Assembly (NCBI RefSeq): GCF_004785665.1
Contig: NZ_SRPJ01000002.1
Coordinates: 310,001-374,000, forward strand
DNA: 64,000 bases
DNA from: Staphylococcus pragensis
Lineage (GTDB): Bacteria > Bacillota > Bacilli > Staphylococcales > Staphylococcaceae
Direction of reading: 5' to 3'
Below are positions 21,864 to 34,541 of the stretch, in pieces. Within the stretch, counting starts at the first letter, position 1. The number at the start of each line of letters is the position of its first letter. Under the pieces are notes generated by a model. It saw only the letters and a list, made by a program, of their open reading frames with translations, was not told where the DNA came from and searched no databases. The position numbers were made by a program, and so were the translations under genes.

Positions 21864-22181
21864 ATGCATATCAAAAAAGGTGACAACGTAAAAGTTATCG
21901 CAGGTAAAGACAAAGGTAAAGAAGGTAAAGTTATCGCTACTGAACCTAAAAAAGACCGTGTCGTTGTGGAAGGTGTTAACGTTATTAAAAAACACCAAAA
22001 ACCAACTCAATTAAATCCTGAAGGTGGAATCTTAGAAACAGAGGCAGCTATCCATGTTTCTAACGTACAATTATTAGACCCTAAAACAAATGAACCTACT
22101 CGTGTTGGTTACAAATTTGTTGATGGTAAAAAAGTTCGTATCGCTAAAAAATCAGGCGAAGAAATCAAAACTAATAATTAA
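21864..22181 (+). CDS. rplX: Ribosomal protein uL24
   Basis: A 105-residue full-length L24 with an N-terminal KOW motif ([20 protein letters not shown]). It initiates 50S assembly and lies by the exit tunnel. Preceded by AAGGAGGTG and in normal order after L14. Confidence 0.98.
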   Translation: MHIKKGDNVKVIAGKDKGKEGKVIATEPKKDRVVVEGVNVIKKHQKPTQLNPEGGILETEAAIHVSNVQLLDPKTNEPTRVGYKFVDGKKVRIAKKSGEEIKTNN

Positions 22182-22206
22182 TAACTAGTTGAAAGGAGGA
22201 TCCACT

Positions 22207-22746
22207 TTGAACCGTTTAAAAGAAAGATATAATACTGAAGTTACTGAAAACTTAGTGAAAAAATTTAACTATAGTTCTGTAATGGAAGTACCAAAAATCG
22301 AAAAAATCGTTGTAAATATGGGTGTAGGTGATGCAGTTCAAAACTCAAAAGTATTAGATAATGCTGTAGAAGAGTTAGAATTAATCACTGGTCAAAAACC
22401 ATTAATCACAAAAGCTAAAAAATCAGTTGCAACATTCCGTTTACGTGAAGGTATGCCAATCGGTGCAAAAGTTACTCTTCGCGGAGAAAGAATGTATGAA
22501 TTCTTAGATAAATTAATCGCAGTTTCATTACCTCGTGTACGTGACTTCCAAGGTGTTTCTAAAACAGCATTCGATGGTCGCGGTAACTACACTCTAGGAG
22601 TTAAAGAACAATTAATTTTCCCAGAAATCGATTATGATAAAGTAAGTAAAGTAAGAGGAATGGATATTGTTATCGTAACAACTGCTAACACTGACGAGGA
22701 AGCTCGTGAATTGTTAACAAACTTCGGTATGCCATTTCGTAAATAA
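22207..22746 (+). CDS. rplE: Ribosomal protein uL5
   Basis: A 179-residue L5. I place the start at TTG 22207 ([16 protein letters not shown]), which gives the family start and length; AAAGGAGG lies about nine bases upstream. A longer reading from 22189 would run through the ribosome site. L5 binds 5S rRNA in the central protuberance. Confidence 0.96.
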   Translation: MNRLKERYNTEVTENLVKKFNYSSVMEVPKIEKIVVNMGVGDAVQNSKVLDNAVEELELITGQKPLITKAKKSVATFRLREGMPIGAKVTLRGERMYEFLDKLIAVSLPRVRDFQGVSKTAFDGRGNYTLGVKEQLIFPEIDYDKVSKVRGMDIVIVTTANTDEEARELLTNFGMPFRK

Positions 22747-22769
22747 TCTCTAAAAAGGAGGCTAATTAA

Positions 22770-22955
22770 GTGGCTAAAACTTCTATGGTTGCTAAGCAAC
22801 AGAAAAAACAAAAATATGCAGTACGTGAATATACTCGTTGTGAACGTTGTGGTCGTCCACATTCTGTATATCGTAAATTCAAATTATGCCGTATTTGTTT
22901 CCGTGAATTAGCTTACAAAGGCCAAATTCCTGGCGTACGCAAAGCTAGCTGGTAA
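22770..22955 (+). CDS. rpsN: Ribosomal protein uS14, zinc-binding type
   Basis: A 61-residue S14 of the zinc (C+) type. Cysteines 24, 27, 40 and 43 form CxxC-x12-CxxC (RCERCGR and LCRICFR). GTG start with AAAGGAGG. Staphylococci also carry a zinc-free paralog elsewhere for zinc-poor conditions; that copy is not in this window. Confidence 0.97.
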
Positions 22956-22985
22956 TATAAAGAGTCTGAAAGGAGGCAACAATCA

Positions 22986-23384
22986 ATGACAATGACAGAT
23001 CCAATCGCAGATATGCTTACTCGTGTAAGAAACGCAAACATGGTGCGTCACGAGAAATTAGAATTACCTGCGTCTAACATTAAAAAACAAATTGCTGAAA
23101 TCTTAAAAAATGAAGGTTTCATTAAAAACGTAGAATATGTTGAAGATGATAAACAAGGTGTTATTCGTTTATTCTTAAAATATGGACAAAACAATGAACG
23201 TGTTATCACAGGATTAAAACGTATCTCTAAACCAGGTTTACGTGTTTATGCTAAAGCAAACGAAGTACCTAAAGTATTAAACGGTTTAGGTATTGCATTA
23301 GTTTCAACTTCTGAAGGTGTTATCACTGATAAAGAAGCTAGAAAACGTAATGTTGGTGGAGAAATTATCGCATACGTTTGGTAA
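22986..23384 (+). CDS. rpsH: Ribosomal protein uS8
   Basis: A 132-residue full-length S8 ([20 protein letters not shown]) with the C-terminal [20 protein letters not shown] motif that binds 16S helix 21. Strong AAAGGAGG site; normal spc-operon position. Confidence 0.98.
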   Translation: MTMTDPIADMLTRVRNANMVRHEKLELPASNIKKQIAEILKNEGFIKNVEYVEDDKQGVIRLFLKYGQNNERVITGLKRISKPGLRVYAKANEVPKVLNGLGIALVSTSEGVITDKEARKRNVGGEIIAYVW

Positions 23385-23408
23385 TAATAAATAAGGAGGT
23401 GCCATAAC

Positions 23409-23945
23409 ATGAGTCGTGTTGGTAAAAAAATTATTGACATTCCTAGCGACGTTACAGTAACTTTTGATGGTCATACTGCTACTGTAAAAGGTCCTAAAGG
23501 TGAATTAACTAGAACATTTAATGAAAGAATGACTTTCAAACAAGAAGAAAACACATTAGAAGTTGTAAGACCTACTGATTCTAAAGAAGACAGAACAGTT
23601 CACGGTACAACTCGTGCTTTATTAAACAATATGGTACAAGGTGTTTCTCAAGGTTTTGAAAAAACACTTGAACTTGTTGGTGTAGGTTACCGTGCTCAAA
23701 TGCAAGGTAATGACTTAGTATTAAACGTTGGTTACTCTCATCCTGTTGAAATTAAAGCTGAAAATGGCATTACTTTCGCAGTAGAGAAAAACACAACAGT
23801 ACGCGTATCTGGTGTATCTAAAGAACAAGTTGGAGCTATCGCTTCTAACATCCGTTCAATAAGACCTCCAGAACCTTATAAAGGAAAAGGTATCCGTTAC
23901 CAAGGTGAATATGTTCGCCGTAAAGAAGGTAAAACTGGTAAATAA
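23409..23945 (+). CDS. rplF: Ribosomal protein uL6
   Basis: A 178-residue full-length L6 ([17 protein letters not shown]), with the conserved [23 protein letters not shown] tail contacting the sarcin-ricin loop region. AAGGAGGTG site upstream. Nothing unusual. Confidence 0.98.
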   Translation: MSRVGKKIIDIPSDVTVTFDGHTATVKGPKGELTRTFNERMTFKQEENTLEVVRPTDSKEDRTVHGTTRALLNNMVQGVSQGFEKTLELVGVGYRAQMQGNDLVLNVGYSHPVEIKAENGITFAVEKNTTVRVSGVSKEQVGAIASNIRSIRPPEPYKGKGIRYQGEYVRRKEGKTGK

Positions 23946-23976
23946 TAGATAACTCTCTCAAGAAAGGAGTAATAAT

Positions 23977-24339
23977 ATGATCAGTAAAATTGATAAAAAC
24001 AAAGTGCGTTTGAAAAGACATGCTCGTGTGCGTACTAAATTATCAGGTACAGCTGAAAAACCACGTTTAAATGTATATCGTTCAAACAAACACATTTATG
24101 CTCAAATTATTGATGACGTTAATGGTCAAACATTAGCTCAAGCTTCATCAAAAGATAAAGACATTGCTAACGAATCTTCTTCAAAAGTTGATTTATCAAC
24201 TAAAGTAGGAGAAGCAATTGCTAAAAAAGCATCTGACAAAGGTATTAAAGAAATCGTATTTGATCGTGGCGGTTACTTATACCATGGTCGTGTGAAAGCA
24301 TTAGCAGAAGCTGCTAGAGAAAGCGGATTAGAATTTTAA
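23977..24339 (+). CDS. rplR: Ribosomal protein uL18
   Basis: A 120-residue full-length L18 with the basic N-terminus ([19 protein letters not shown]) and the conserved [20 protein letters not shown] tail. It binds 5S rRNA together with L5. Confidence 0.98.
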   Translation: MISKIDKNKVRLKRHARVRTKLSGTAEKPRLNVYRSNKHIYAQIIDDVNGQTLAQASSKDKDIANESSSKVDLSTKVGEAIAKKASDKGIKEIVFDRGGYLYHGRVKALAEAARESGLEF

Positions 24340-24359
24340 TTTAAAGGAGGGACAAACAC

Positions 24360-24860
24360 ATGGCTCGTAGAGAAGAAGAAACGAAAGAATTTGAAGAACG
24401 CGTTGTTACAATCAACCGTGTTGCTAAAGTTGTTAAAGGTGGACGTCGTTTCCGTTTCACTGCATTAGTAGTAGTTGGAGATAAAAATGGTCGTGTAGGT
24501 TTCGGTACTGGTAAAGCACAAGAGGTACCAGAAGCTATCAAAAAAGCTGTAGAAGCAGCTAAAAAAGATTTAGTAGTCGTTCCACGTGTTGAAGGAACTA
24601 CTCCTCATACAATTACTGGTCGTTATGGTTCAGGTAGCGTATTCATGAAACCAGCTGCACCTGGTACAGGAGTTATCGCTGGTGGTCCAGTACGTGCCGT
24701 ATTAGAATTAGCAGGTATCACTGATATCTTAAGTAAATCATTAGGATCTAACACACCAATTAACATGGTTCGTGCTACAATCAATGGTTTACAAAACCTT
24801 AAAAACGCTGAAGATGTTGCTAAATTACGCGGCAAATCAGTTGAAGAATTATATAATTAA
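24360..24860 (+). CDS. rpsE: Ribosomal protein uS5
   Basis: A 166-residue full-length S5 with the double-stranded RNA-binding half ([20 protein letters not shown]), the region where spectinomycin-resistance changes occur in the family. Followed by rpmD after 16 bases. Confidence 0.98.
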   Translation: MARREEETKEFEERVVTINRVAKVVKGGRRFRFTALVVVGDKNGRVGFGTGKAQEVPEAIKKAVEAAKKDLVVVPRVEGTTPHTITGRYGSGSVFMKPAAPGTGVIAGGPVRAVLELAGITDILSKSLGSNTPINMVRATINGLQNLKNAEDVAKLRGKSVEELYN

Positions 24861-24876
24861 GGAGGGAAAATAAATA

Positions 24877-25056
24877 ATGGCTAAATTACAAATTACCCTC
24901 ACTCGTAGTGTTATTGGTCGTCCTGAAACACAACGTAAAACTGTTGAAGCTTTAGGTCTTAAAAAGACTAATAGCTCAGTAGTTGTTGAAGATAACCCTG
25001 CAATCCGTGGGCAAATCAACAAAGTTAAACACTTATTAACAGTTGAAGAAAAATAA
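24877..25056 (+). CDS. rpmD: Ribosomal protein uL30
   Basis: A 59-residue L30 starting [17 protein letters not shown] and ending LTVEEK, read directly from the sequence. An AAGGAGGG site precedes the ATG. It lies between S5 and L15 as in all firmicute spc operons. Confidence 0.96.
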   Translation: MAKLQITLTRSVIGRPETQRKTVEALGLKKTNSSVVVEDNPAIRGQINKVKHLLTVEEK

Positions 25057-25075
25057 TTAAGGAGGTGCCTATAAA

Positions 25076-25516
25076 ATGAAATTACATGAGTTAAAAGCAG
25101 CTGAAGGTTCACGTCGTGTACGTAACCGTGTTGGTCGTGGTGCTGGTACAGGTAATGGTAAAACTAGTGGTCGCGGTCAAAAAGGTCAAAAAGCACGTTC
25201 AGGTGGTGGCGTAAGACCTGGATTCGAAGGTGGTCAATTACCTTTATTCCGTCGTTTACCAAAACGAGGTTTCACTAACATCAACCGTAAAGAATATGCT
25301 ATTGTTAACTTAGACCAACTTAATAAATTTGAAGATGGTACTGAAGTAACTCCAGCTTTATTAGTAGAAACTGGTGTAGTTAAGAATGAAAAATCTGGTA
25401 TTAAAGTACTAGGTAATGGTTCACTTGACAAAAAGTTAACAGTGAAAGCTCACAAATTCTCAGCTTCAGCAGTTGAAGCTATCGATGCTAAAGGTGGAGC
25501 ACACGAGGTGATCTAA
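25076..25516 (+). CDS. rplO: Ribosomal protein uL15
   Basis: A 146-residue full-length L15 with the glycine/arginine-rich N-terminus ([20 protein letters not shown]). A late-assembly 50S protein. Its stop overlaps the secY ATG by one base (TAATG), suggesting coupled translation. Confidence 0.98.
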   Translation: MKLHELKAAEGSRRVRNRVGRGAGTGNGKTSGRGQKGQKARSGGGVRPGFEGGQLPLFRRLPKRGFTNINRKEYAIVNLDQLNKFEDGTEVTPALLVETGVVKNEKSGIKVLGNGSLDKKLTVKAHKFSASAVEAIDAKGGAHEVI

Positions 25517-26808
25517 TGTTCCAAACGCTAGTGAGCTTCTTTAAAACTAAAGAAGTTCGAAATAAGATTTTCTTTACCTTAGCAATGTTAGTTATATTCA
25601 AAATAGGAACTTATATTCCGGCTCCTGGTGTAAATCCAGAGCCTTTTGAACAACAAGGTTCTGATCAAGGTGTCGCTGCTCTTCTTAACACGTTTGGTGG
25701 CGGAGCCTTAAAGAACTTTTCAATATTTGCTATGGGTATTATGCCCTACATCACAGCATCTATCGTAATGCAATTGTTACAGATGGATATTGTGCCTAAG
25801 TTCTCTGAATGGGCAAAACAAGGTGAAGTAGGTAAAAGAAAACTTAGCAATGTAACACGTTATTTCGCTATCATATTGGCTTTTATTCAGTCAATTGGTA
25901 TGGCATTCCAATTTAATAACTATCTTGGCGGTCGATTAATTATTCATCAGTCTGTCATGAGTTATTTATTGATTGCTATTGTATTAACAGCAGGAACTGC
26001 ATTTTTAATTTGGCTTGGTGACCAAATCACTCAATTTGGCGTTGGTAATGGTATTTCAATTATTATCTTCGCTGGTATCTTGTCAACATTACCATCATCA
26101 ATTATCCAATTTGCACAACAGGCATTTGTTGGTAATGATGATACAACGTTGGCATGGTTAAAAGTAATTGGGTTAATTGTCGGTTTAATTTTGCTAACAA
26201 TGGGAGCAATTTACGTATTAGAAGCTAAACGTAAAATTCCGATTCAATATGCAAAAAAACAAACAGGTCAAAGATTAGGTTCACAGGCAACTTATCTACC
26301 TTTAAAAGTTAACTCAGCAGGGGTTATCCCAGTAATCTTTGCGATGGCATTTTTCCTATTGCCAAGAACATTAACATTGTTCTTCCCTAAAGCTGACTGG
26401 GCGCAAACAATATCTGAATATGCTAACCCTTCAAACACTTACGGCATGATAGTTTATGTAATTTTAATTATTGCATTTACTTATTTCTATGCCTTTGTTC
26501 AAGTTAATCCTGAAAAAATGGCAGATAACTTGAAGAAACAAGGTAGCTATGTACCAGGAATTAGACCTGGTGACCAAACGAAAAAATATATTACTAAAGT
26601 ACTTTATCGCTTAACTTTTGTAGGCTCTATTTTCTTAGCTGTTATTGCTATCTTACCAATCTTAGCTACTAAGTTTATGAACTTACCTCAATCAATTCAA
26701 ATTGGTGGTACAAGTTTATTAATCGTTATTGGTGTAGCAATTGAAACTATGAAATCACTTGAAGCCCAAGTGAGTCAGAAAGAATATAAAGGCTTTGGTG
26801 GTAGATAA
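25516..26808 (+). CDS. secY: Preprotein translocase subunit SecY
   Basis: A 430-residue protein with ten membrane helices, the central channel of the Sec translocon. The conserved [22 protein letters not shown] and the cytoplasmic loop [23 protein letters not shown] are present. Co-transcribed with ribosomal proteins and adk. It is the housekeeping SecY, not the accessory SecY2. Confidence 0.98.
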   Translation: MFQTLVSFFKTKEVRNKIFFTLAMLVIFKIGTYIPAPGVNPEPFEQQGSDQGVAALLNTFGGGALKNFSIFAMGIMPYITASIVMQLLQMDIVPKFSEWAKQGEVGKRKLSNVTRYFAIILAFIQSIGMAFQFNNYLGGRLIIHQSVMSYLLIAIVLTAGTAFLIWLGDQITQFGVGNGISIIIFAGILSTLPSSIIQFAQQAFVGNDDTTLAWLKVIGLIVGLILLTMGAIYVLEAKRKIPIQYAKKQTGQRLGSQATYLPLKVNSAGVIPVIFAMAFFLLPRTLTLFFPKADWAQTISEYANPSNTYGMIVYVILIIAFTYFYAFVQVNPEKMADNLKKQGSYVPGIRPGDQTKKYITKVLYRLTFVGSIFLAVIAILPILATKFMNLPQSIQIGGTSLLIVIGVAIETMKSLEAQVSQKEYKGFGGR

Positions 26809-27477
<669 letters not shown>

Positions 27478-27675
27478 ATCAACTTAGTACGGTCTATGTG
27501 TAAGTGAATTTTGATTAGGTTTCTCTGGCAAGAATTAATTTTCTGAGTGTCGAAAGACGATAATAATTCCCGCATTTTGTTAAACTTATAATAACTAGTC
27601 ACTATATTAGATTCGTATCGTTGAAGTTGTCTATTGACGATTACCTTACTATTGTAAAAAGGGGGAAGTTAATCA

Positions 27676-27894
27676 ATGGCGAAACAAGATGTAATTGAAT
27701 TAGAAGGTACAGTACTTGATACTTTACCAAATGCTATGTTTAAAGTAGAATTAGAAAATGGTCATGAAATTTTAGCGCATGTTAGTGGTAAAATTAGAAT
27801 GAATTATATTCGAATTCTACCTGGCGACAAAGTAACTGTAGAAATGTCTCCGTATGATTTATCACGCGGTAGAATTACTTATCGTTATAAATAA
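27676..27894 (+). CDS. infA: Translation initiation factor IF-1
   Basis: A 72-residue full-length S1-fold protein ([20 protein letters not shown]). Binds the ribosomal A site during initiation. The upstream 27478-27675 gap holds a -10-like TATAAT at 27587 with a poor -35, so an internal promoter is possible but not firm. Site AAAGGGGG. Confidence 0.97.
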   Translation: MAKQDVIELEGTVLDTLPNAMFKVELENGHEILAHVSGKIRMNYIRILPGDKVTVEMSPYDLSRGRITYRYK

Positions 27895-27913
27895 TCGTCA
27901 CTCCATAATATAG

Positions 27914-28039
<126 letters not shown>

Positions 28040-28061
28040 TAAAAGAGAGGTGTAAATATAT

Positions 28062-28427
28062 ATGGCACGTATTGCAGGAGTAGATATTCCACGTGAAAAA
28101 CGCGTTGTTATTTCATTAACTTATGTATACGGTATCGGTACTTCAACAGCTAAAAAAATCGTTGAAGATGCTAACGTATCAGCTGACACACGCGTAAAAG
28201 ATTTAACAGATGACGAATTAGGTCGTATCCGTGAAGTTGTAGACGGTTATAAAGTTGAAGGTGACTTACGTCGTGAACAAAACTTAAATATCAAACGTTT
28301 GATGGAAATTTCATCATACCGTGGTATCCGTCACCGTCGTGGTTTACCAGTTCGTGGACAAAAAACTAAAAACAACGCTCGTACTCGTAAAGGCCCAGTT
28401 AAAACTGTAGCTAACAAGAAAAAATAA
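28062..28427 (+). CDS. rpsM: Ribosomal protein uS13
   Basis: A 121-residue full-length S13 ([20 protein letters not shown]), with the basic C-terminal [15 protein letters not shown] that contacts P-site tRNA. AGAGAGGTG upstream; normal alpha-operon order. Confidence 0.98.
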   Translation: MARIAGVDIPREKRVVISLTYVYGIGTSTAKKIVEDANVSADTRVKDLTDDELGRIREVVDGYKVEGDLRREQNLNIKRLMEISSYRGIRHRRGLPVRGQKTKNNARTRKGPVKTVANKKK

Positions 28428-28450
28428 TAGGTAAAGGAGGCAAAATATAA

Positions 28451-28840
28451 ATGGCACGTAAACAAGTATCTCGTAAACGTAGAGTTAAAAAGAATATTGA
28501 AAATGGTGTAGCTCACATCCGTTCAACATTCAATAATACAATCGTAACTATCACTGATGAATTTGGTAATGCTTTATCTTGGTCATCAGCTGGTGCATTA
28601 GGTTTCAAAGGATCTAAAAAATCAACACCATTCGCAGCTCAAATGGCATCTGAAACTGCTTCAAAATCAGCAATGGAACATGGTTTAAAAACTGTAGAAG
28701 TTACAGTAAAAGGACCTGGACCTGGTCGTGAATCAGCTATCCGTGCATTACAATCAGCTGGTTTAGAAGTAACTGCAATCAGAGACGTTACTCCAGTACC
28801 ACACAACGGTTGTCGTCCACCAAAACGTCGTCGCGTCTAA
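28451..28840 (+). CDS. rpsK: Ribosomal protein uS11
   Basis: A 129-residue full-length S11, with the conserved [20 protein letters not shown] and C-terminal [12 protein letters not shown]. Located at the 30S platform. AAAGGAGG upstream. Confidence 0.98.
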
Positions 28841-28923
28841 TTTTTAATGATTGTTATTGTTACAGGTCACTGAGCGAAACAGTTTAAAAAATAAGTCGAC
28901 GTATTTAAGGAGGATTTTTGTAA

Positions 28924-29868
28924 ATGATAGAAATTGAAAAACCTAGAATTGAGACAATTGAAATTAGTGAAGATGCTAAATTCGGTAAGTTCGTTGTTGA
29001 ACCACTTGAACGTGGCTACGGTACTACACTAGGAAACTCCTTACGTCGTATCCTACTATCTTCATTACCAGGTGCTGCCGTTAAGTACATTGAGATCGAA
29101 GGTGTTTTACACGAATTCTCAGCTATAGATAATGTCGTTGAAGATGTTTCAACTATTATTATGAACATCAAAAAATTAGCGTTTAAAATCTATTCTGAAG
29201 AAGATAAAACATTAGAAATCGATGTTAGAGATGAAGGCGAAGTAACTGCAAGTGACATTACGCATGATAGTGATGTTGAAGTTCTAAACCCAGAACTTAA
29301 AATCGCAACAGTGTCTAAAGGTGGACATTTAAAAATTCGTCTTGTTGCTAATAAGGGTAGAGGTTACGCATTAGCAGAACAAAATAATACTAGTGATTTA
29401 CCAATTGGTGTAATTCCTGTTGATTCACTATATTCACCTGTTGAACGTGTTAACTATACAGTTGAAAATACACGTGTAGGTCAAAGTAGTGATTTTGATA
29501 AATTAACTTTAGATGTTTGGACTAATGGTTCAATCACTCCACAAGAGTCAGTATCATTAGCTGCTAAAATTATGACTGAACATTTAAATATTTTCGTTGG
29601 TCTTACTGATGAAGCTCAAAATGCTGAAATCATGATTGAAAAAGAAGAAGACCAAAAAGAAAAAGTACTTGAAATGTCTATCGAAGAATTAGACTTATCA
29701 GTACGTTCATATAACTGTTTAAAACGCGCAGGAATCAATTCTGTACAAGAATTAGCTGACAAATCAGAAGCTGATATGATGAAAGTGCGTAATTTAGGTC
29801 GTAAATCTCTTGAAGAAGTTAAATACAAATTAGAAGATTTAGGATTAGGTTTAAGAAAAGAAGATTAA
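28924..29868 (+). CDS. rpoA: RNA polymerase alpha subunit
   Basis: A 314-residue full-length alpha. The N-terminal assembly domain contains [20 protein letters not shown]. The C-terminal domain (from about residue 245) has the DNA-contacting helix-hairpin-helix [32 protein letters not shown]. Its position between S11 and L17 is universal in firmicutes. Confidence 0.98.
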   Translation: MIEIEKPRIETIEISEDAKFGKFVVEPLERGYGTTLGNSLRRILLSSLPGAAVKYIEIEGVLHEFSAIDNVVEDVSTIIMNIKKLAFKIYSEEDKTLEIDVRDEGEVTASDITHDSDVEVLNPELKIATVSKGGHLKIRLVANKGRGYALAEQNNTSDLPIGVIPVDSLYSPVERVNYTVENTRVGQSSDFDKLTLDVWTNGSITPQESVSLAAKIMTEHLNIFVGLTDEAQNAEIMIEKEEDQKEKVLEMSIEELDLSVRSYNCLKRAGINSVQELADKSEADMMKVRNLGRKSLEEVKYKLEDLGLGLRKED

Positions 29869-29889
29869 TAAGTTAAAGGAGGTCAACTC

Positions 29890-30261
29890 ATGGGTTACAG
29901 AAAATTAGGTCGTACTTCTGATCAACGTAAAGCTATGTTACGTGACTTAGCTACTTCACTTATCGTTAGTGAACGCATTGAAACTACAGAAGCTCGTGCA
30001 AAAGAAGTTCGTAGTGTTGTTGAGAAATTAATCACTTTAGGTAAAAAAGGAGATTTAGCTTCTCGTCGTAATGCTGCTAAAACATTACGTAATGTTGAAA
30101 TCTTAAACGAAGATGAAACTACACAAACTGCACTTCAAAAATTATTTGGTGAAATTGCTGAACGTTATACAGAACGTCAAGGTGGTTACACTCGCATCCT
30201 TAAAGTAGGCCCTCGTCGTGGTGACGGTGCTGAATCAGTTATTATCGAATTAGTAGATTAA
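29890..30261 (+). CDS. rplQ: Ribosomal protein bL17
   Basis: A 123-residue full-length L17 ([20 protein letters not shown]) and the last gene of the ribosomal supercluster. AAAGGAGGTC upstream; a large terminator hairpin follows within 150 bases. Confidence 0.98.
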   Translation: MGYRKLGRTSDQRKAMLRDLATSLIVSERIETTEARAKEVRSVVEKLITLGKKGDLASRRNAAKTLRNVEILNEDETTQTALQKLFGEIAERYTERQGGYTRILKVGPRRGDGAESVIIELVD

Positions 30262-30338
30262 TTCTATATATAAATACACTAACTACTTATATTAAAGCAA
30301 ATGAGTGCAACGATAATGTTTGCCACATACAAATATTG

Positions 30339-30420
30339 TCTAGCTCAGAGTGCCCCATCAATTAAATATTATTTTAAAGCGTGAACTCAACTAAAATATG
30401 ATGGGGTGCGCGCTTTTTTA
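30339..30420 (+). terminator. Large hairpin terminator of the ribosomal cluster
   Basis: GCCCCATCA pairs with TGATGGGGT, with further A/T pairing inside (ATTTTA with TAAAAT), ending in GCGCGC and a T6 run. The stem is longer than an average terminator. The rest of 30262-30557 is A/T-rich without an ORF. Confidence 0.75.
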
Positions 30421-30435
30421 TTTTATATAATCCCT

Positions 30436-30470
30436 AAAGAGAGACATAGATATTTCCATGTCTCTCTTTT
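30436..30470. terminator. Second, bidirectional hairpin after rplQ
   Basis: AAAGAGAGACAT pairs with ATGTCTCTCTTTT; A and T runs lie on either side. Acts as a backup terminator ahead of the ECF operon. Confidence 0.8.
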
Positions 30471-30557
30471 ATTTATGCTTTGTGATTCGCTCATATACAG
30501 AATGCAAGTAATCATGTAAAATATGATAATAAATATATTTTTAGGAGGACAAACACA

Positions 30558-31370
30558 GTGGAGGTACAACGACAGAATATAATTGAGCTTAAGCATGTTG
30601 ACTTTCGATATCAAGGAGATTCATCCTTCACACTAAAAGATGTTTCCTTCACTATCCCTAAAAATAAGTGGACGTCAATTGTAGGACATAATGGATCTGG
30701 TAAATCAACACTTGCTAAACTTATCGTTGGCATTGAAACAGCTACTGAGGGAAATATTTATTTCAACAACCAGAAGTTGACAGATGACAATCTCAGAGAC
30801 ATAAGAAATCATATTGGAATTGTTTTTCAAAACCCTGAGAATCAATTTGTAGGATCAATTGTGAAATATGATGTTGCATTTGGTTTGGAGAATCACTCAG
30901 TTTCTCATGAAGCAATGCATGAAATTGTAAACCAGGCATTGGAAGATGTTGGGATGTTAGACTATGAAGATTATGAACCTCAATCTTTATCAGGTGGACA
31001 AAAGCAAAGAGTAGCGATTGCTGGCGTTTTAGCATTAAGTCCTTCAGTAATTATTCTTGATGAAGCCACATCGATGTTAGATCCTTCCGCTAAACAATCA
31101 CTCCTTAAACTCATTCATAAAGTGAAGCAAGAAAAAGATGTGACAATTATTTCAATTACCCATGACTTAACAGAAGCCATGGAAAGTGACTATATGGTAG
31201 TAATGAATCAAGGGCAAGTGTATAAAGAAGGTACGCCTCAATCTATCTTTAAAGATGTTCATGAATTGAAAGAGATTGGATTAGATTTACCTTTCTCTAT
31301 GAAAATGAATCAACTATTAGGATTTAAAGATGAGTATACTACCTATGAAGGGTTGGTAGATAAATTATGA
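30558..31370 (+). CDS. ecfA1: ECF transporter ATPase A1
   Basis: A 270-residue ABC ATPase. Walker [10 protein letters not shown] is near residue 42, the signature LSGGQKQR near 143 and Walker B VIILDEAT near 163. Together with EcfA2 and EcfT it forms the shared energizing module for many vitamin-binding S components. GTG start with TTAGGAGG. The stop overlaps the next gene's start (ATGA), so translation is coupled. Confidence 0.95.
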   Translation: MEVQRQNIIELKHVDFRYQGDSSFTLKDVSFTIPKNKWTSIVGHNGSGKSTLAKLIVGIETATEGNIYFNNQKLTDDNLRDIRNHIGIVFQNPENQFVGSIVKYDVAFGLENHSVSHEAMHEIVNQALEDVGMLDYEDYEPQSLSGGQKQRVAIAGVLALSPSVIILDEATSMLDPSAKQSLLKLIHKVKQEKDVTIISITHDLTEAMESDYMVVMNQGQVYKEGTPQSIFKDVHELKEIGLDLPFSMKMNQLLGFKDEYTTYEGLVDKL

Positions 31371-32230
31371 CGATTACATTTAATGATGTGACTTATACTT
31401 ATCAAATTGGGACCCCTTATGAATATCCAGCATTAAAAGATATCAATTTGACTTTAGAACAAGGGAAATATTATGCGATTGTAGGTCAAACTGGAAGTGG
31501 GAAATCTACTCTGATTCAACACTTTAATGGCTTACTAAAACCTACAACAGGGTCTATAGAATTTAACGATTTTACTATCACCCATAAAACTAAAGATAAA
31601 TATATTAGAGCGCTACGCCAAAAGGTAGGATTAGTGTTTCAATTTCCTGAATCTCAACTTTTCGAGGACAACGTAGAACGAGAGATTGAGTTTGGTCCAC
31701 GTAACTTTAAAATGGACATAGAACAAGTTAAAGCACGTGCATATGATTTATTATTAGAACTTGGCTTTTCTAGAGATGTCATGGCTTTGTCTCCATTCCA
31801 AATGTCAGGAGGACAAATGCGTAAGATTGCAATTGTTTCTATTTTAGCAATGAATCCGGATATTATTATATTGGATGAACCCACAGCAGGTCTAGATCCT
31901 AAAAGTCGTCACCAAGTGATGGAATTATTTAAAAAAATACAACTTGAACATAATAAGACGATTATTCTTGTTTCTCATGATATGAATGATGTGGCTAAAT
32001 ACGCTGATGAAATCATTGTGATGAAAGAAGGAAGAATAGTTGAACAAGTATCTCCAAGAAAGTTATTTAAGAACGAAGCGCAACTTAATGAATGGCATAT
32101 TGCGTTGCCAGATATTGTTCGCTTACAAAAAGACTTTGAACACAAGTATCAAATGGAGTTAAGTGACGTAGCTTTAACAGAAGAAGAATTTGCAAAATTG
32201 TATCAGGAGTGGCATCAACATGAAAAATAA
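31367..32230 (+). CDS. ecfA2: ECF transporter ATPase A2
   Basis: A 287-residue ABC ATPase with Walker [10 protein letters not shown], signature MSGGQMRK (the methionine variant is usual for EcfA2) and Walker B IIILDEPT. It starts inside the ecfA1 stop codon and its end overlaps the ecfT start by 11 bases. Partner of EcfA1 at the cytoplasmic face. Confidence 0.95.
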   Translation: MTITFNDVTYTYQIGTPYEYPALKDINLTLEQGKYYAIVGQTGSGKSTLIQHFNGLLKPTTGSIEFNDFTITHKTKDKYIRALRQKVGLVFQFPESQLFEDNVEREIEFGPRNFKMDIEQVKARAYDLLLELGFSRDVMALSPFQMSGGQMRKIAIVSILAMNPDIIILDEPTAGLDPKSRHQVMELFKKIQLEHNKTIILVSHDMNDVAKYADEIIVMKEGRIVEQVSPRKLFKNEAQLNEWHIALPDIVRLQKDFEHKYQMELSDVALTEEEFAKLYQEWHQHEK

Positions 32231-33026
32231 ATTAATTATTGGACGCTATCTTCCTCTAGATTCATGGGTACATCACTTAGATCCAAGAGCAAAGATAATA
32301 TTTGCTTTCTTGTTCATTGTGCTCATCTTCTTCGCTCATTCGTTTGCGACATTCGGTTGGATTATATTATTAATATTACTTATTATGATGCTATCCAAAA
32401 TTAAATTTTGGTTTTTAATTAAAGGGTTAACACCTATATTTATCTTTTTAATATTTACTTTTTTAATGCATATCTTCTTTACCCATGGTGGCACAAGATT
32501 AGTAGAGTTTGGATTTATTAAAATTGATAGTGAAGGTGTATTGGAAGGTATTTTTATCTCTTTACGTTTAATTACTATCGTTATGATTGCGACAATCATG
32601 ACGCTTTCAACAAGCCCAATTGATTTAACCGATGCTTTTGAAAAGTTATTAACCCCATTAAAATGGTTTAAAGTACCAGTGCATCAATTGAGCATGATTA
32701 TGTCTATTGCATTAAGATTTATTCCAACATTAATGGATGAATTAGATAAAATTATCCTAGCTCAGAAGTCACGTGGCTCTGAAATCAGTTCAGGTAATCT
32801 CACAACGCGTATTAAAGCATTTATACCTTTAATGATTCCATTATTTATTTCAGCTTTTCAAAGAGCAGAGGAGCTCGCTATTGCAATGGAAGTGCGTGGG
32901 TATGACGCTAATATTAAAAGAACAAGCTATAGAAAATTACAATGGAGCTTAAGAGATACGATTTGTTTATTAAGCATCGTTCCGATAGCTATTGTACTAT
33001 TTATATTAAAATATATTGGAGTGTAA
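32220..33026 (+). CDS. ecfT: ECF transporter transmembrane protein EcfT
   Basis: A 268-residue protein of about five helices. The coupling-helix motifs LAQKSRGSE and AMEVRGYDA carry the two Ala/Arg-Gly signatures of EcfT. The start ATG 32220 ([16 protein letters not shown]) lies within the ecfA2 end, preceded by CAGGAG. It links the two ATPases to exchangeable substrate-binding S subunits encoded elsewhere. Confidence 0.95.
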   Translation: MKNKLIIGRYLPLDSWVHHLDPRAKIIFAFLFIVLIFFAHSFATFGWIILLILLIMMLSKIKFWFLIKGLTPIFIFLIFTFLMHIFFTHGGTRLVEFGFIKIDSEGVLEGIFISLRLITIVMIATIMTLSTSPIDLTDAFEKLLTPLKWFKVPVHQLSMIMSIALRFIPTLMDELDKIILAQKSRGSEISSGNLTTRIKAFIPLMIPLFISAFQRAEELAIAMEVRGYDANIKRTSYRKLQWSLRDTICLLSIVPIAIVLFILKYIGV

Positions 33027-33030
33027 TATC

Positions 33031-33834
33031 GTGCGAATTCTAGTCAATATTTCGTACCAAGGAAGTCAATTTTTAGGCTTTCAAATTCAACAGCAAGGAC
33101 GAACAGTCCAGCAACAATTTGAAAAAATATTAAAACGTATGCACCGTCGTCATGTACGCATTCATCCTTCGAGCCGTACAGACCGTGGTGTACATGCCTA
33201 TGAACAGTATTTCCACTTCGATACTGAATTAAATATTGCGCCTCAGCAGTGGAAGTATGCCATGAATAGTGCGTTACCTGACGATATTTATGTTAAAGAG
33301 GTGCAACAAGTCGATGAAGAATTTCATTGCCGTTATGACTGCGTAGGCAAACGATATCGTTATAAAGTCTATCAAGCCGAACATCGCAATCCATTCGAAA
33401 GTGGATTAAAGACTTTCATTAAAGATGATTTAGATTTTGAAAAGATGAACGAAGCGGCACAACACTTTATTGGCACACATGATTTCACAGGATTTTGTTC
33501 TCAAAAGACAGAAGTAGAAAGTAAAGAACGTACATTGTATCAAAGCGAAATAGTGAAGACTGCTGAAAGCTTTGACTACATCGTTACAGGATCGGGCTTT
33601 TTATATAATATGGTGCGCGTATTAGTAGCATTTCTTATTGAAGTTGGAAAAGGTAAACGCCAACCTGACGAGGTGCCAACACTTTTAAAAGAAAAAAATC
33701 GTAATAACGTACCATTTACAGCACCGGCAGAAGGACTGTACTTAGAAAAGATTTATTTAGCTCCAGAAGAGCTTATTAGCGACTTTGGAAACGATATAAA
33801 AATTCATTATAAAAAATCGTTACAAAATCACTAA
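33031..33834 (+). CDS. truA: tRNA pseudouridine(38-40) synthase
   Basis: A 267-residue enzyme with the catalytic aspartate Asp51 in [10 protein letters not shown]. It modifies U38-U40 of the anticodon arm of many tRNAs. I chose GTG 33031 ([14 protein letters not shown]) for family length; GGAGTG precedes it. Tail of the ECF operon, as in other firmicutes. Confidence 0.95.
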   Translation: MRILVNISYQGSQFLGFQIQQQGRTVQQQFEKILKRMHRRHVRIHPSSRTDRGVHAYEQYFHFDTELNIAPQQWKYAMNSALPDDIYVKEVQQVDEEFHCRYDCVGKRYRYKVYQAEHRNPFESGLKTFIKDDLDFEKMNEAAQHFIGTHDFTGFCSQKTEVESKERTLYQSEIVKTAESFDYIVTGSGFLYNMVRVLVAFLIEVGKGKRQPDEVPTLLKEKNRNNVPFTAPAEGLYLEKIYLAPEELISDFGNDIKIHYKKSLQNH

Positions 33835-33840
33835 TTTGCA

Positions 33841-33869
33841 TTGACAAACAAGAGTAAAAAATATAACAT
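33841..33869 (+). promoter_or_regulatory. Promoter of rplM-rpsI
   Basis: TTGACA and TAACAT separated by 17 bp, starting a leader of about 210 bases before rplM. Confidence 0.6.
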
Positions 33870-33998
33870 AGTTAACGGTATTGTTTTATATCATCCCACG
33901 ATAAGCCCCGGAAACTTATTGTGTTACAAGATATATAAGCAGATTATACAGGATAAAATAAATGAACATTTACGCTTTAAAATCGTAACAGAATTTAC

Positions 33999-34050
33999 TA
34001 GGTTGCAGGCCTCGTTCGTAGGTTCGACTGCGATGAGTACCTGCAATCTA
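33999..34050 (+). promoter_or_regulatory. L13 leader-type RNA hairpin
   Basis: GGTTGCAGG pairs with CCTGCAATC across an inner hairpin, immediately upstream of rplM. Position and form match the conserved firmicute L13 leader, thought to be a ribosomal-protein autoregulation site. I have not run a covariance search. Confidence 0.7.
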
Positions 34051-34084
34051 AGACGAAGCATTTATTTTTAGGAGGACAATTATT

Positions 34085-34522
34085 ATGCGTCAAACATTTA
34101 TGGCAAATGAATCAAACATTGAGCGCAAATGGTATGTTATTGATGCTGAAGGCCAAACATTAGGTCGTTTATCATCAGAAGTAGCATCTATCTTACGCGG
34201 TAAAAATAAAGTAACTTATACACCACACGTTGACACAGGTGACTATGTAATCATCATCAACGCTGAAAAAATCGAATTAACTGGTAAAAAAGAATCAGAT
34301 AAAATTTACTATCGTCACTCTAACCACCCAGGCGGTATCAAATCAGTTACTGCTGGTGAGTTAAAACGTAATAACCCAGAACGTTTACTTGAAACTTCTA
34401 TCAAAGGTATGTTACCAAGTTCACGTTTAGGTGAAAAACAAGGTAAAAAATTATTTGTATATCGTGGCGCTGAACACCCACACGCTGCACAACAACCAGA
34501 AAACTACGAGTTACGTGGTTAA
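34085..34522 (+). CDS. rplM: Ribosomal protein uL13
   Basis: A 145-residue full-length L13 ([20 protein letters not shown]), with the conserved [21 protein letters not shown]. An early 50S assembly protein. TTAGGAGGAC upstream. Transcribed with rpsI from a leader carrying a probable autoregulatory hairpin. Confidence 0.97.
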   Translation: MRQTFMANESNIERKWYVIDAEGQTLGRLSSEVASILRGKNKVTYTPHVDTGDYVIIINAEKIELTGKKESDKIYYRHSNHPGGIKSVTAGELKRNNPERLLETSIKGMLPSSRLGEKQGKKLFVYRGAEHPHAAQQPENYELRG

Positions 34523-34541
34523 TTAAAAGGAGGAAATTACA